Assembly: GCF_008933165.1 (NCBI RefSeq)
Contig: NZ_WBVQ01000002.1
Span: 1,304,229 to 1,368,228, forward strand
DNA from: Phaeocystidibacter marisrubri
GTDB lineage: Bacteria > Bacteroidota > Bacteroidia > Flavobacteriales > Schleiferiaceae
DNA: 64,000 nucleotides
Reading direction: 5' to 3'
The notes beneath the pieces were generated by a model that was not told the DNA's origin, did not search any database, and saw nothing but the letters and a program-made list of their open reading frames with translations. Of this stretch, positions 46,401-53,906 are shown one piece after another. The position numbers and the translations under genes were made by a program. The stretch's first letter is position 1; every line of letters begins with the position of its first letter.

Positions 46401-46811
46401 AAGCTTGTTCCAGATGTCGGTATAGCGCATCACGGCCTTTCTACAGGCTTCGTTGTACTCTTCTACCGTAATGGATTTGCCGATGTCTTCCTTGGTGATC
46501 CCGAGCTCTTTCTCCACGCCGAGTTCAACGGGAAGACCGTGGGTGTCCCAGCCTGCTTTGCGCACAACTTTGTACCCTTGCTGTGTTTTAAAACGACAGA
46601 AGAGGTCTTTGATGGTACGACCCATTACGTGGTGAATACCCGGCAAACCATTGGCAGAAGGCGGACCTTCATAGAATACAAAGCTCTCGTTTCCATCGCG
46701 GGTAGAGACGCTTTTTTCGAAGGTGTTTTCCTCTTTCCACTTCGCCAAGATTTCTTGGTGTACAGCGGACAGGTCTAAATGTGAGTATTCTTTATATGGC
46801 TTCGTGCTCAT
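43428..46811 (-). CDS. ileS: Isoleucyl-tRNA synthetase
   Basis: I take the ATG at 46811 (1,127 aa, MSTKPYKEYSHLDL) rather than the TTG two codons before. Class I signatures: PPSANGLPGIHHVMG (HIGH-type) near residue 53 and NGQKMSKRLGN (KMSKS loop) near 695. The editing domain (CP1) contains AWTTTPWTLPSNTALTVGP and GTGIVHTAPTFGADD. The anticodon-binding part follows WYVRLCRRRFWKG. The length and the extended C-terminus are those of the eukaryote-like, large form often found in Bacteroidota, without the small C-terminal zinc finger of E. coli IleS; this form can be less sensitive to mupirocin. It charges tRNA-Ile and edits valine. Confidence 0.97.
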   Translation of the reverse strand: MSTKPYKEYSHLDLSAVHQEILAKWKEENTFEKSVSTRDGNESFVFYEGPPSANGLPGIHHVMGRTIKDLFCRFKTQQGYKVVRKAGWDTHGLPVELGVEKELGITKEDIGKSITVEEYNEACRKAVMRYTDIWNKLTEDMGYWVDMEDPYITYKTKYIESVWWLLKQIHNKDLLYKGYTIQPYSPKAGTGLSSHELNMPGTYRDVTDTTITAQFKVVESEQSKALFGNDETFLLAWTTTPWTLPSNTALTVGPKIEYSLVRTYNPYTGDPIQVVLATALLSSYLKEDHKGEVADWDGNKKNIPWNVVRTFTGSELVGLNYEQLLPWALPFEDADKAFRVIPGDFVTTEDGTGIVHTAPTFGADDAKVAKAAGVPGMLILDENGNPVPLVDLQGRFVESVGEHGGKYVKKEYYNDDEMPELGVDEEIAIHLKTANRAFKVQKYVHSYPHCWRTDKPVLYYPLDSWFIRSTAVKDRLIELNKTINWKPASTGTGRFGNWLENLNDWNLSRSRFWGIPLPIWSTEEGDERIVVGSMEELMTEINKAVEAGVMEENPYADFEVGNMEEANYDKVDLHRPYADRILLVSSTGKPMKREADLIDVWFDSGSMPYAQMHYPFENKERVDSNEVYPADFIAEGVDQTRGWFFTLHAISTMVFDRISYKNVVSNGLVLDKNGQKMSKRLGNAIDPFETMDKYGPDAARWYMITNAQPWDNLRFDLQGVEEVRRKFFGTLYNTYAFFALYANVDGFTYSEENVPLTDRPEIDRWILSELNTLIAEVTDGLENYEPTRAFRAVGDFVNDKLSNWYVRLCRRRFWKGEMGTDKLSAYQTLYTCLETIAKLGAPLAPFYMEKLYGDLNAATGKDKAESVHLSDFPVVDSTAIDADLEKRMQLAQQLSSMVLSLRKKEKIRVRQPLRKVMVPVLNDAFKARLSAIEGLVASEVNVKEIEAVDESAGLFVKKAKPNFKTLGPKYGQLMKQIAGAVNQMDSAAISEIESTGSKTLELGGQEVVLEAADLEISTADIPGMLVASEGGVTVALDITLDDELTKEGLAREVVNRVQNHRKDSGLDVTDRIAIEFSGSEELKQAIEANESYVCSEVLAERWSWSENSEATEVEIDEFKLNINIVKV

Positions 46812-46827
46812 CGTCAAGGACTTTCGG

Positions 46828-46835
46828 CAAAATTA
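46828..46835 (-). promoter_or_regulatory. -7 box upstream of ileS
   Basis: TAATTTTG on the minus strand fits TAnnTTTG, 16 bp before the ATG at 46811, so the leader would be very short. The rest of the 46818-47002 gap shows nothing else I can name. Confidence 0.4.
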
Positions 46836-47002
46836 GATGCGCGAAAGTACGAAAAGCAGCTATGAAAGTGAAGCGATGTGCGGCCTTTGCTCAATCAGTG
46901 TATGACCAGCTAGTAAAGTAGGTGGGAAAGCAAAAATGACCAACCGGAGTTCACAGTGAAAACCAGTCGGCCATTTTACGTTGTAAAGAGGAGTAATACC
47001 GA

Positions 47003-47698
47003 TTATTTGTTCGGTCTACTCGGGCGAACTTCAATTTTGCTAGGAAGTGTTCTCGGGTTCATTTTGAACAGATCCACGACAATTTCTCCAATGTCTTCAG
47101 GTTGAATTTTCCAGGCATCCGCATCCGAAGGTTCATGGTTGTTGAAATGCGTTGCAACTGAACCCGGCATAATGGTGCTTACATTGATACCATGGTCGCG
47201 CAAATCGAGCATAACGGCTTGCGTGAAACCTGTTAGTCCAAATTTGCTCGCATTGTATGCAGAAGCGGTTGGGAAGAAATTGGTTCCGGCCAAGCTGGAA
47301 ATGGTAATGATATATCCCTTGGATTTTTTCAGTTCTTCCAAGGATGCTTTGATGGTGTAGAAAACCCCAGTTAAGTTGGTGTCAATGGTGTCGTGCCACT
47401 GTTCTTCGGTAAGGTCTTCAATCGATGCAAAATGACCTAGTCCGGCATTCGCAATTACATAATCAATCTGACCAAATGCACTAACGGTTGCTGCTACGGC
47501 CGCATCCATAGACGCTCTGTTTCTCACGTCGGCTTCAAGACCAAGCGCATCACTAGCTACAGATTTTGCCGCAGATTCTGCAGCGTCCTTTGAGCGTGAA
47601 GTAAGCGCAATTTTAACTCCCTGTTGATGGAGGGCGTGGGCAATCCCCAAACCGATTCCTTTCGATCCTCCTGTTATAAGTGCTACTTTTCCTTTCAT
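47003..47698 (-). CDS. Short-chain dehydrogenase/reductase
   Basis: A 231-aa classical SDR. NAD(P) binding: ALITGGSKGIGLGIAHAL (TGxxxGIG) at residues 5-22. NAG motif: VIANAGLGHF. Catalytic residues: Ser in ISSLAG and YNASKFGL (YxxxK). The P-G motif follows (TIMPGSVATHFNN). The Ser-Arg-Ser-Lys after beta-2 (ALTSRSKDAA) favours NADPH. It is close to 3-oxoacyl-ACP reductase-like enzymes, but the substrate cannot be told. It stands alone, with a terminator of the next gene just upstream. Confidence 0.88.
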   Translation of the reverse strand: MKGKVALITGGSKGIGLGIAHALHQQGVKIALTSRSKDAAESAAKSVASDALGLEADVRNRASMDAAVAATVSAFGQIDYVIANAGLGHFASIEDLTEEQWHDTIDTNLTGVFYTIKASLEELKKSKGYIITISSLAGTNFFPTASAYNASKFGLTGFTQAVMLDLRDHGINVSTIMPGSVATHFNNHEPSDADAWKIQPEDIGEIVVDLFKMNPRTLPSKIEVRPSRPNK

Positions 47699-47729
47699 CT
47701 GTGTGTATTCGTTTTCCTGCTAACAAAAA

Positions 47730-47758
47730 AACCGCCTCAGAGTTTGTCTGAGGCGGTT
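47730..47758 (-). terminator. Intrinsic terminator after the outer-membrane gene
   Basis: AACCGCCTCAGA and TCTGAGGCGGTT form a 12-bp perfect stem with a 5-base loop, followed on the minus strand by seven T. Confidence 0.85.
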
Positions 47759-47778
47759 GAATTATAAATCACATTGAT

Positions 47779-48249
47779 CTAGTAAACGTAACGAATACCA
47801 AGGGCAATGGTATTGATGTCGAAGTACGTGTTTTGAACGAGCCAGAAGTTTGGACGGATATCCAAGCTCAACTGTAGTGGGATATTGAAAGTGTATTCAA
47901 TACCGATCTGGCCTGTAGCGCCTAATCCAAATCCATCGTGACCTTTTCCGTCGTAGTCGGTGTCGTGGCTTTCAATTCCCAATGAAGCACCAGCTCCTAC
48001 ATACCATTTGAAGCTGTTTTGAATAGGCATCACCCATTGGTAAACTCCAGAAAGGGCAATTCGACTGTATTTGTCACCCGAATTGATTCCTCCATCTATC
48101 TCCAAACGGTTTCCTCCAAATGGAGTTTGCCATGAAACTTCTGTTCCTACGCCTGCGCCGCCTCCAAATCGTAAACCGATCGCACTCTGAGCATTCGAAT
48201 ACAAGCTACCGAATAGCATGCACGCTAAAACAATGATTGATTTTCTCAT
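47779..48249 (-). CDS. Small outer-membrane beta-barrel-like protein
   Basis: A 156-aa protein with a signal peptide (MRKSIIVLACMLFGSLYSNA, cut after NAQ). The rest alternates hydrophobic and polar residues in about eight strands (LEIDGGINSG, RIALSGVYQWV, WYVGAGASLGIES, GQIGIEYTFNI, LSLDIRPNFWLV) and ends in IALGIRYVY, an aromatic C-terminus typical of outer-membrane barrels. No specific family. It has its own terminator and stands as a single gene, divergent from the channel gene. Confidence 0.75.
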   Translation of the reverse strand: MRKSIIVLACMLFGSLYSNAQSAIGLRFGGGAGVGTEVSWQTPFGGNRLEIDGGINSGDKYSRIALSGVYQWVMPIQNSFKWYVGAGASLGIESHDTDYDGKGHDGFGLGATGQIGIEYTFNIPLQLSLDIRPNFWLVQNTYFDINTIALGIRYVY

Positions 48250-48365
48250 AATCTCGCAATTAGGATGTTGTTGGTCTAATTAGTGTTCGATTAAAAATAC
48301 GTGATTCCTGCGAATGTTAAAGGTTTTACAAGAATTTCTTCTTCGTGTTCTGTTATATTAGACCT

Positions 48366-49457
48366 ATGAAAGTGACCATTTACGCACGCTTACTTCTTAT
48401 TGTTGGCTCGTTTACCTCTGCTGCTCAGAGCGATATCGATTCAGTGAGCGCATTGGATACCTTGGACAGTGGTTCAGTGATAAAAATTGCCGTGAAGCAT
48501 GCTCCTCCCTTTGTTTTTGTAGATGAAACGGGAGTTCATGGACCCATTGTCGATTTTTGGGAGCACATCGATCGCAGCCTAGGATGGTCGTCGGAGTACA
48601 TCGTTTATTCTGATATTCCTTCTATTTTGAAAGCGGTAGAGTCGGGCGAAGTTATGATGAGTGTGAATCCAGTAACGGTAACTTCTGATCGCTTGGATCG
48701 GGTAGATTTCACACAACCTTTTTATATCACGGATACCGCAGTAATGCGCGCAAAGTCGAGTCCGTATTTGAATTTCCTATCCTCTCTGTTTAGTTGGAAG
48801 TTCTTGTCGGCCATGCTCGGTTTAGGGGTGATCATCCTCATTTTTGGCTTCATTGTTTGGCTGATTGAACACCGGAAGAACCACGAGTTTAGAAAGGGCT
48901 ACAAGGGTATTGGCGATGGTTTTTGGTGGAGTGCTGTAACCATGACTACCGTTGGATATGGCGACAAAGCACCAAAGACACCAATGGGTAGAACTGTTGC
49001 TTTTGTATGGATGGTTGCAGGCGTAGTCGGGATTTCGAGTTTAACCGCTGGAATTGCATCGTCACTTACCACTCAAAACCTAAAGGATCAAATCCACAGT
49101 GTTCGCGATCTGCGAAGCTTCAAGATTGCCACCATTGAAGGTACCAGTTCGGATCACTATTTGTCCCGTTTCAACGTGCCATTCGTACGCGTTTCTAGCA
49201 TCGCCGAAGGAATGGAAATGGTAGTGGACGATGAAGTAGAACTCTTTGTGTACGACAGGGTACTCATGTACAATACGCTCGTGAATTCTCCTTTTGTAGA
49301 CGATCTAGAGATTCTTCCGAATGGAATTCGAACGGATTATTACAGCTTCCCTATGTCGAGGGATCACCAATTACTTCCCAAGGTAAACCCACTTCTTGTA
49401 GAGCGATTGAATAGCGTGGATTGGATCGCGATTCAGGAGCGGTATGGGATTGAGTGA
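48366..49457 (+). CDS. GluR0-like ligand-gated potassium channel
   Basis: ATG at 48366 (363 aa, MKVTIYARLLLIVGSFTSAA) places a signal peptide at the start; the longer frame adds seven residues. Lobe 1 of a periplasmic amino-acid-binding fold follows (IKIAVKHAPPFVFVDETGVH, SVNPVTVTSDRLDRVDFTQP). It is interrupted by a channel: first helix (GLGVIILIFGFIVWLIE), pore loop with the K+ filter TMTTVGYGDKAP, second helix (VAFVWMVAGVVGISSLTAGI). Lobe 2 comes next (RSFKIATIEGTSSDHYLSRF). This is the architecture of bacterial ionotropic glutamate receptors such as GluR0: a ligand in the periplasm opens a K+ pore in the inner membrane. The ligand is not readable. Confidence 0.88.
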   Translation: MKVTIYARLLLIVGSFTSAAQSDIDSVSALDTLDSGSVIKIAVKHAPPFVFVDETGVHGPIVDFWEHIDRSLGWSSEYIVYSDIPSILKAVESGEVMMSVNPVTVTSDRLDRVDFTQPFYITDTAVMRAKSSPYLNFLSSLFSWKFLSAMLGLGVIILIFGFIVWLIEHRKNHEFRKGYKGIGDGFWWSAVTMTTVGYGDKAPKTPMGRTVAFVWMVAGVVGISSLTAGIASSLTTQNLKDQIHSVRDLRSFKIATIEGTSSDHYLSRFNVPFVRVSSIAEGMEMVVDDEVELFVYDRVLMYNTLVNSPFVDDLEILPNGIRTDYYSFPMSRDHQLLPKVNPLLVERLNSVDWIAIQERYGIE

Positions 49458-49673
49458 GGCTTCGCAGGTTGACTTCGTCAGGGGCTTCGCAGGTGGACTT
49501 CGTCAGGGGCTTTGCAGGTTGACTTTGTCAGGGGCTTCGCAGGTTGACTTCGTCAGGGGCTTTGCAGGTTGACTTTGTCAGGGGCTTCGCAGGTTGACTT
49601 TGTCAGGGGCTTCGCAGGTGGACTTCGTCAGGGGGCTTCGCAGGTTGACTTCGTCAAGGGTTTCGCAGGGGGG
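49456..49673. repeat. 25-bp tandem repeat, about 8.6 copies
   Basis: The unit GGGGCTTCGCAGGTTGACTT + YGTCA is repeated without spacers from the stop codon of the channel gene; the eighth copy has an extra G and the ninth is partial. Variants alternate TTCGC/TTTGC and GGTTG/GGTGG. It is a minisatellite; the unit is not a multiple of three, so it is not a protein repeat. After it, 49674-49731 is plain. Confidence 0.85.
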
Positions 49674-49731
49674 CTGAGGGCGCCCTTGTCGGACACCAGA
49701 CTCCTGCTCGCTGTAGACCTTAGACTGCCAT

Positions 49732-50154
49732 CTACACCGTTGCTACGCACTTCAACTCAATCGCGATAGGAGTGGGGAGGCTGTTGATTTCAACTGTGGT
49801 GCGGCAAGGTTGGTTATCCTTAAAGTATTCGGCATAAATGCGATTGAAGGTGTGGAAGTCACGCTTCATGTTCACGAGGAAAACCTGAACGTCTACAAGT
49901 TTGTCCCAGCTCGATCCAGATGCCTCTAGAATTTTGCGAACGTTTTCAAATACACTGTGAACTTGGGCTTCGAAATCAAATTCCAAGAAGTTGCCATTGT
50001 GGTCGAGTTTTAGTCCGGGAACACCACTGTCGTTTGCATCACTACCTGCGGTTCTAGGGCCAACGCCTGATAGAAATAACAAATCTCCAACACGTCTTGC
50101 GTGAGGGTAAAGTCCAACGGGTTTCGGTGCGTCTTGTGCGTTAATCTTACTCAT
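49732..50154 (-). CDS. RidA/YjgF-family protein
   Basis: A 140-aa protein of the RidA fold: PHARRVGDLLFLSGVGPR at the start, QVHSVFENVRKILEASGSSW in the middle, DVQVFLVNMKRDFHTFNRIY, then CRTTVEINSLPTPIAIEL at the end. The Arg of PCRTTV is the conserved residue that binds the substrate carboxylate in RidA enzymes, and the final Glu (IAIEL) is also conserved. Members remove reactive enamine/imine intermediates or act as 2-aminomuconate deaminases; this one, with its longer insert (AGSDANDSGVPG), could be of the latter type. It is last of four co-oriented genes, 2 bp after the bestrophin gene. Confidence 0.85.
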   Translation of the reverse strand: MSKINAQDAPKPVGLYPHARRVGDLLFLSGVGPRTAGSDANDSGVPGLKLDHNGNFLEFDFEAQVHSVFENVRKILEASGSSWDKLVDVQVFLVNMKRDFHTFNRIYAEYFKDNQPCRTTVEINSLPTPIAIELKCVATV

Positions 50155-50156
50155 AA

Positions 50157-51056
50157 TTACATTAAGTGATCTCCGTGTTCGGGTTCAATGGATTCTGGTA
50201 AATCAGGTTCTCCTAGCATTTCTAGAAGGTTGCGTTCCAAGGTGCGAGTGAGTGCACTCATTGGCGTGTCCGATGGTTCGTTCTCAAATGGATTCATCAC
50301 CATCATTCCATTGAAGAAAGTGGTGTAGAATACGTAGCCAATGACCCATCCAAAGAGCATGGCCCACCATTCACTAAGCTCAAACAATGCCATGGCATTA
50401 ATGCTGATGAAAAGGAAGATGAAGAACTTGGTGAAGAATACGTAACTCGTAGGGAACACGGTGTTTTTGATGCGTTCACATTTGCCCATTTCATCCGTCA
50501 TGCGCACCAAAAGTTCGTCCATAGCCTTGAATCGAAACTCATCGGTGTGTCCGGCTTTGTGCAATTTGTGGAGGTCTTCGGCTTGCTGTTGAAGGAGGAG
50601 GTTGTTTTGATGTTTTGCAGTGAGTACGGCTTCTCTTTCACCTTCCTCGAGATAGAGCAAGAAGGTGGTTGAATCTACTTTTCTCAGGTTGTTCTTCAAG
50701 CAGTGTAACCAAGCTAAGTGCCGTTTTACCATCTTGACTTTTAATGCACTCGTTGAAGGGGTTTCATCAATATAGGTGAGTACGCTTCTGGCCCAAGAGC
50801 GAGAGTCATTCACGATTTCACCCCAGATCTTGCGCGCTTCCCACCAACGGTCGTAGGCTTGGTTGTTCAAAAAACCAATAAAGAAGGCGATGGCCGTACC
50901 CAATACGGAAGCCAATAAGGACGGCATTTGAAAGTAATCAGAAATGAATTTGTCGTAGGCGAGAAGTCCCACTCCTACTTCTAGGAGTATGATGAGGTTG
51001 ATGCGCCAAGTTCTGCGCAGCACTTCCGAAATCGTCCAATTCTTTCTGATGAGCAT
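50157..51056 (-). CDS. Bestrophin-like anion channel (UPF0187)
   Basis: A 299-aa membrane protein. The N-terminal NWTISEVLRRTWRINLIILL, the motif FFIGFLNNQAYDRWWEARKI and WGEIVNDSRSWARSVLTYI are hallmarks of bacterial bestrophin homologues, including the conserved RWWEAR. Two later hydrophobic segments (FTKFFIFLFISINAMALFEL, WWAMLFGWVIGYVFYTTFF) are followed by NPFENEPSDTPM, the cytoplasmic end conserved in the family. Homologues form pentameric chloride or cation channels in the inner membrane. It is co-transcribed with RidA and probably the GNAT gene upstream (24 bp). Confidence 0.88.
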   Translation of the reverse strand: MLIRKNWTISEVLRRTWRINLIILLEVGVGLLAYDKFISDYFQMPSLLASVLGTAIAFFIGFLNNQAYDRWWEARKIWGEIVNDSRSWARSVLTYIDETPSTSALKVKMVKRHLAWLHCLKNNLRKVDSTTFLLYLEEGEREAVLTAKHQNNLLLQQQAEDLHKLHKAGHTDEFRFKAMDELLVRMTDEMGKCERIKNTVFPTSYVFFTKFFIFLFISINAMALFELSEWWAMLFGWVIGYVFYTTFFNGMMVMNPFENEPSDTPMSALTRTLERNLLEMLGEPDLPESIEPEHGDHLM

Positions 51057-51080
51057 GGGTCAAAGATAAGGCCTGAGAGT

Positions 51081-51599
51081 TTAGGCCACACTTGCTTCCC
51101 TTCGCACTACCTCATAATGACGATCAATACAGTTTAATCGCTCATTTTGGATTTCTTTGGTGAAGGTCATGAAGCGATCGAGAATATGAATCGACGCGCT
51201 ATTTCTTACATCGGCTTCTGCATAAATGCGACTGATGTTTTCAAAGGTCAATCCGTATTCGATGAGAGCTGGACACAATTCAGTAGCATATCCACGTCCC
51301 CAGTGTTCGACGAGAATTCGGTATCCAATTTCCAAGGTTGTATCGTCAAAAGGAACCAATGCCACCGTTCCAATAAAGGCTTCAGTCTCCTTGTTCACAG
51401 CTGCCCAAATCAGCTTGTCAGGGCGCTGTTTGGTGTAGTTTTCGATAATGTTGAGGAGGTCGTCTTTGGCTTCGGCTGGTGTAGCCGCGTTCGAATTCGT
51501 GTAACGAACGATATCAGGATTACCTTCCAATTTGGTAAAGGAAGGCAAATCGGACATTGACAATTCTCGAACGATGAGACGGTCAGTTTCAAAAATCAT
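51081..51599 (-). CDS. GNAT acetyltransferase
   Basis: A 172-aa GNAT: FETDRLIVRELSMSDL start, FIGTVALVPFDDTTLEIGYR (strands 3-4), VEHWGRGYATELCPALIEYG (acetyl-CoA loop, GRGYATE) and NSASIHILDRFM (usual NxASxxVLEK). It resembles the RimJ/RimL type that acetylates proteins or small molecules; the target is unknown. The last 25 residues (QNERLNCIDRHYEVVRREAS) lack the usual GF motif, so the end is unusual for the family. Its ATG overlaps the stop of the TfoX-N gene by four bases (ATGA). Confidence 0.82.
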   Translation of the reverse strand: MIFETDRLIVRELSMSDLPSFTKLEGNPDIVRYTNSNAATPAEAKDDLLNIIENYTKQRPDKLIWAAVNKETEAFIGTVALVPFDDTTLEIGYRILVEHWGRGYATELCPALIEYGLTFENISRIYAEADVRNSASIHILDRFMTFTKEIQNERLNCIDRHYEVVRREASVA

Positions 51600-51943
51600 G
51601 ATTTCCGATTCTTACTTGCTTTTGCTTTGGGGTTGAATGCGAGGCACCAATTTACCCATTGTTCTAGTTGATTTTCGGTGTCGAATCCATCGGGTTCCAC
51701 GGAAACATATCCCTTCATGGGTTTTCCAGTGAATTCCATGGCCTTTGCGCCAATCTGTTGCAGAGCCGTTTCTTGGAGTTCTTCTCCCACTCGGCACATC
51801 AACTCATTCTTTATGACGCCAATGCACATCTTGTGGTTGACCATAAAGGCTACACCACCGAACATTTTTTTCTGCTCAAATGCGACAGATTTACTCTGTA
51901 AGATGCGGTCCACTCGCTCCGCTGCATATTCGTCGTAGGCCAT
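51596..51943 (-). CDS. TfoX N-terminal domain protein
   Basis: A 115-aa protein carrying only the TfoX-N domain: FEQKKMFGGVAFMVNHKMC, where MFGG and the Cys-rich strand are conserved, then VGEELQETALQQIGAKAMEF, GKPMKGYVSVEPDG, and a C-terminal WVNWCLAFNPKAK. The C-terminal TfoX domain of the competence regulator is absent, so a competence role should not be assumed; such single-domain proteins are common and of unknown function. First gene of the four-gene run to RidA. Confidence 0.85.
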   Translation of the reverse strand: MAYDEYAAERVDRILQSKSVAFEQKKMFGGVAFMVNHKMCIGVIKNELMCRVGEELQETALQQIGAKAMEFTGKPMKGYVSVEPDGFDTENQLEQWVNWCLAFNPKAKASKNRKS

Positions 51944-52005
51944 TCCCGAAATTTAGGGAATAGGAATTATACGACGGAAAATATTGCAGAAATAAAGTAG
52001 AAAAA

Positions 52006-52036
52006 AACCCTGACGATGCAATCGCATGTCAGGGTT
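52006..52036 (-). terminator. Intrinsic terminator after DEAD-box gene
   Basis: AACCCTGAC and GTCAGGGTT pair, with an inner ATGC/GCAT extension, and are followed by seven T on the minus strand, just after the stop at 52042. Confidence 0.85.
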
Positions 52037-52041
52037 GAAAC

Positions 52042-53754
52042 TTATCTGTTTTTGTTGAAGTTTTTCTTGCCTTTGCTTCTCGGTGGACGATCTGTGAAAC
52101 TGCGGTCTGCGGTTTCTTTTCCGTCCATTTGATCTACAAATACTTTTCTTCCAAAATATTTCCATCTCTTGAAGGCTTGGAAAGCTTCAGAACTTCTTTG
52201 CTTATCGAGTTCAATCATGGTGTGATCTTCGTGAATGCGAATCTTGCCGATTTCGATTCCCTTAATTCCACGCATGCGATTGATTTCCTTCATCAAACTT
52301 CCTTTGTTGATGCGGTCTTTGGCGCCAAGAGATAGTTTGAATACGGCAAATTCACCGGATCCTCTACGCTCTCTGTCACCTCTATCACCTCTGTCGTCAC
52401 GATCACGACCTCTGTCGCGGTCATGTCCACGGTGGTTGAGATCGGCTGCTTTCTCGTATTCGTTTACGAACTGTTGAAGTGCCAAACCGGCTACGCGGTG
52501 AAGGAGTTCCGTTTTGTCCAATTCCGCCAATCCTTCGTCAACAATTGGCCAAAGCTCTTGAAGAGACTCTGGATTGCTTTCTGAATTGAGGACTTGTTGA
52601 ACCCAGAATCTCGCACGAGCAGCCACAACTTCTTTACCTGACGGAAGGTCAATTTGATCAAATGGTTTTTTGATCAATCGCTCGATTTCACGAAGCTTTC
52701 TACCGTCGCGCATGTGAGCGAGAGCAATAGAAACACCTGTGCTACCCGCACGACCCGTTCTACCAGAGCGGTGAACATATACCTCAGGATCGTCTGGAAG
52801 TTGGTAGTGAATAACGTGAGTTACTTCTTTAACGTCCAAACCACGTGCAGCTACGTCTGTAGCAACGAGTACTTGTAGACTCTTATCGCGGTAGCGGCGC
52901 ATAACAACGTCGCGTTGGTTTTGATTCAAATCGCCGTGAAGTGCATCTGAATTGTATCCATCACGAATGAGTTTGTCGGCGATGTCTTGGGTTTCAATCT
53001 TAGTTCTACAGAAGATGATACCGAAGATGTCTGGGTGTGCATCCAAAATACGACGAACAGCTTCGTACTTGTCTTTGGCGTGCACGGTACAAACCTGGTG
53101 CGTAATGTTAGCAGAAGAAGAGTTCTTTGCTGCGGTAGCAGTTTCTTCTGGATCGTTCATGTAGTTGCGAGCGATACGAGCAATTTCTGGAGAAATTGTT
53201 GCAGAGAACAACCATGTTTTTCTCTCTTCGTTCGCTGTACTCAAAATGGCATCCAAATCGTCTTTGAAGCCCATGTTGAGCATTTCGTCAGCCTCGTCAA
53301 GTACAAGTGTTTGTAGGTGAGAGAGGTCAAGTTTTCCTCGTTTCACCAAGTCGAGAACACGACCAGGAGTACCAATGACAACTTGCGCACCACGGCTCAA
53401 GGCTTTGATCTGATTGTAAATGGGAGCACCTCCGTAAACCGCAAGGGTTGTTACAGATTTCATGTTGGCGCTGAATTTTTCCAAGTCGCTTGTGATCTGA
53501 AGACACAATTCACGAGTTGGACAAAGAACCAATGCTTGAACTTGGTAGAAGTCATCCTCGATAGCATCGAGAAGAGGAAGGCCGAAAGCTGCGGTTTTAC
53601 CGGTTCCGGTTTGAGCTAGACCAATGAGGTCACGCTCGCCTACCAAAAGTTTTGGAATTGCTTCTTGTTGAATGGGTGTAGGAGTCTCGAATCCAATAGA
53701 ATTCAAGGCCGCTAGAATCTCTGGGCGTAACCCGAGATCGGCGAAAGTCTGCAT
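52042..53754 (-). CDS. DEAD-box RNA helicase with DbpA-type RNA-binding domain
   Basis: A 570-aa protein. Q motif: FADLGLRPEILAALNSIGFE and TPIQQEAIP. Walker A: AQTGTGKTAAFGLP. PTRELC, GTPGRVLD, VLDEADEML (DEAD box) and FSATI follow. Helicase domain 2 has IIFCRTK, ATDVAARGLDV and HRSGRTGRAG. A linker rich in Asp/Arg (HDRDRGRDRDDRGDRG) precedes a DbpA-like RNA-recognition domain (FKLSLGAKDRINKGSLMKEI, IGKIRIHEDHTMIEL), and a basic tail ends the protein. It is of the CsdA/DeaD type acting in ribosome assembly and RNA turnover at low temperature. The leader of about 100 bp may carry cold control, which I cannot read. Confidence 0.92.
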   Translation of the reverse strand: MQTFADLGLRPEILAALNSIGFETPTPIQQEAIPKLLVGERDLIGLAQTGTGKTAAFGLPLLDAIEDDFYQVQALVLCPTRELCLQITSDLEKFSANMKSVTTLAVYGGAPIYNQIKALSRGAQVVIGTPGRVLDLVKRGKLDLSHLQTLVLDEADEMLNMGFKDDLDAILSTANEERKTWLFSATISPEIARIARNYMNDPEETATAAKNSSSANITHQVCTVHAKDKYEAVRRILDAHPDIFGIIFCRTKIETQDIADKLIRDGYNSDALHGDLNQNQRDVVMRRYRDKSLQVLVATDVAARGLDVKEVTHVIHYQLPDDPEVYVHRSGRTGRAGSTGVSIALAHMRDGRKLREIERLIKKPFDQIDLPSGKEVVAARARFWVQQVLNSESNPESLQELWPIVDEGLAELDKTELLHRVAGLALQQFVNEYEKAADLNHRGHDRDRGRDRDDRGDRGDRERRGSGEFAVFKLSLGAKDRINKGSLMKEINRMRGIKGIEIGKIRIHEDHTMIELDKQRSSEAFQAFKRWKYFGRKVFVDQMDGKETADRSFTDRPPRSKGKKNFNKNR

Positions 53755-53857
53755 AAAAAGGACCTTTAAGTACGTTGCTTGCGCAACCTGTGGCCCAGTT
53801 TATACCCGAATCATCTACTGCGCGGGCCAGTTTCGCTTAGATGCCGTTTCGAAGGCG

Positions 53858-53865
53858 CAAAAGTA
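53858..53865 (-). promoter_or_regulatory. -7 box upstream of DEAD-box gene
   Basis: TACTTTTG on the minus strand fits TAnnTTTG. It implies a 5' leader of about 95-100 nt before the ATG at 53754. No clear -33 element. Confidence 0.4.
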
Positions 53866-53906
53866 GTGAAATTCAATGGGATATGATTATTTATATGGAC
53901 TTTATT

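Noticed and set aside
49456..49673. CRISPR array
   Set aside because: The repeats are directly adjacent with no spacers, and no cas genes are nearby.
51596..51943. Competence regulator TfoX
   Set aside because: Only the N-terminal TfoX domain is present; the C-terminal domain is missing and no competence genes are adjacent.
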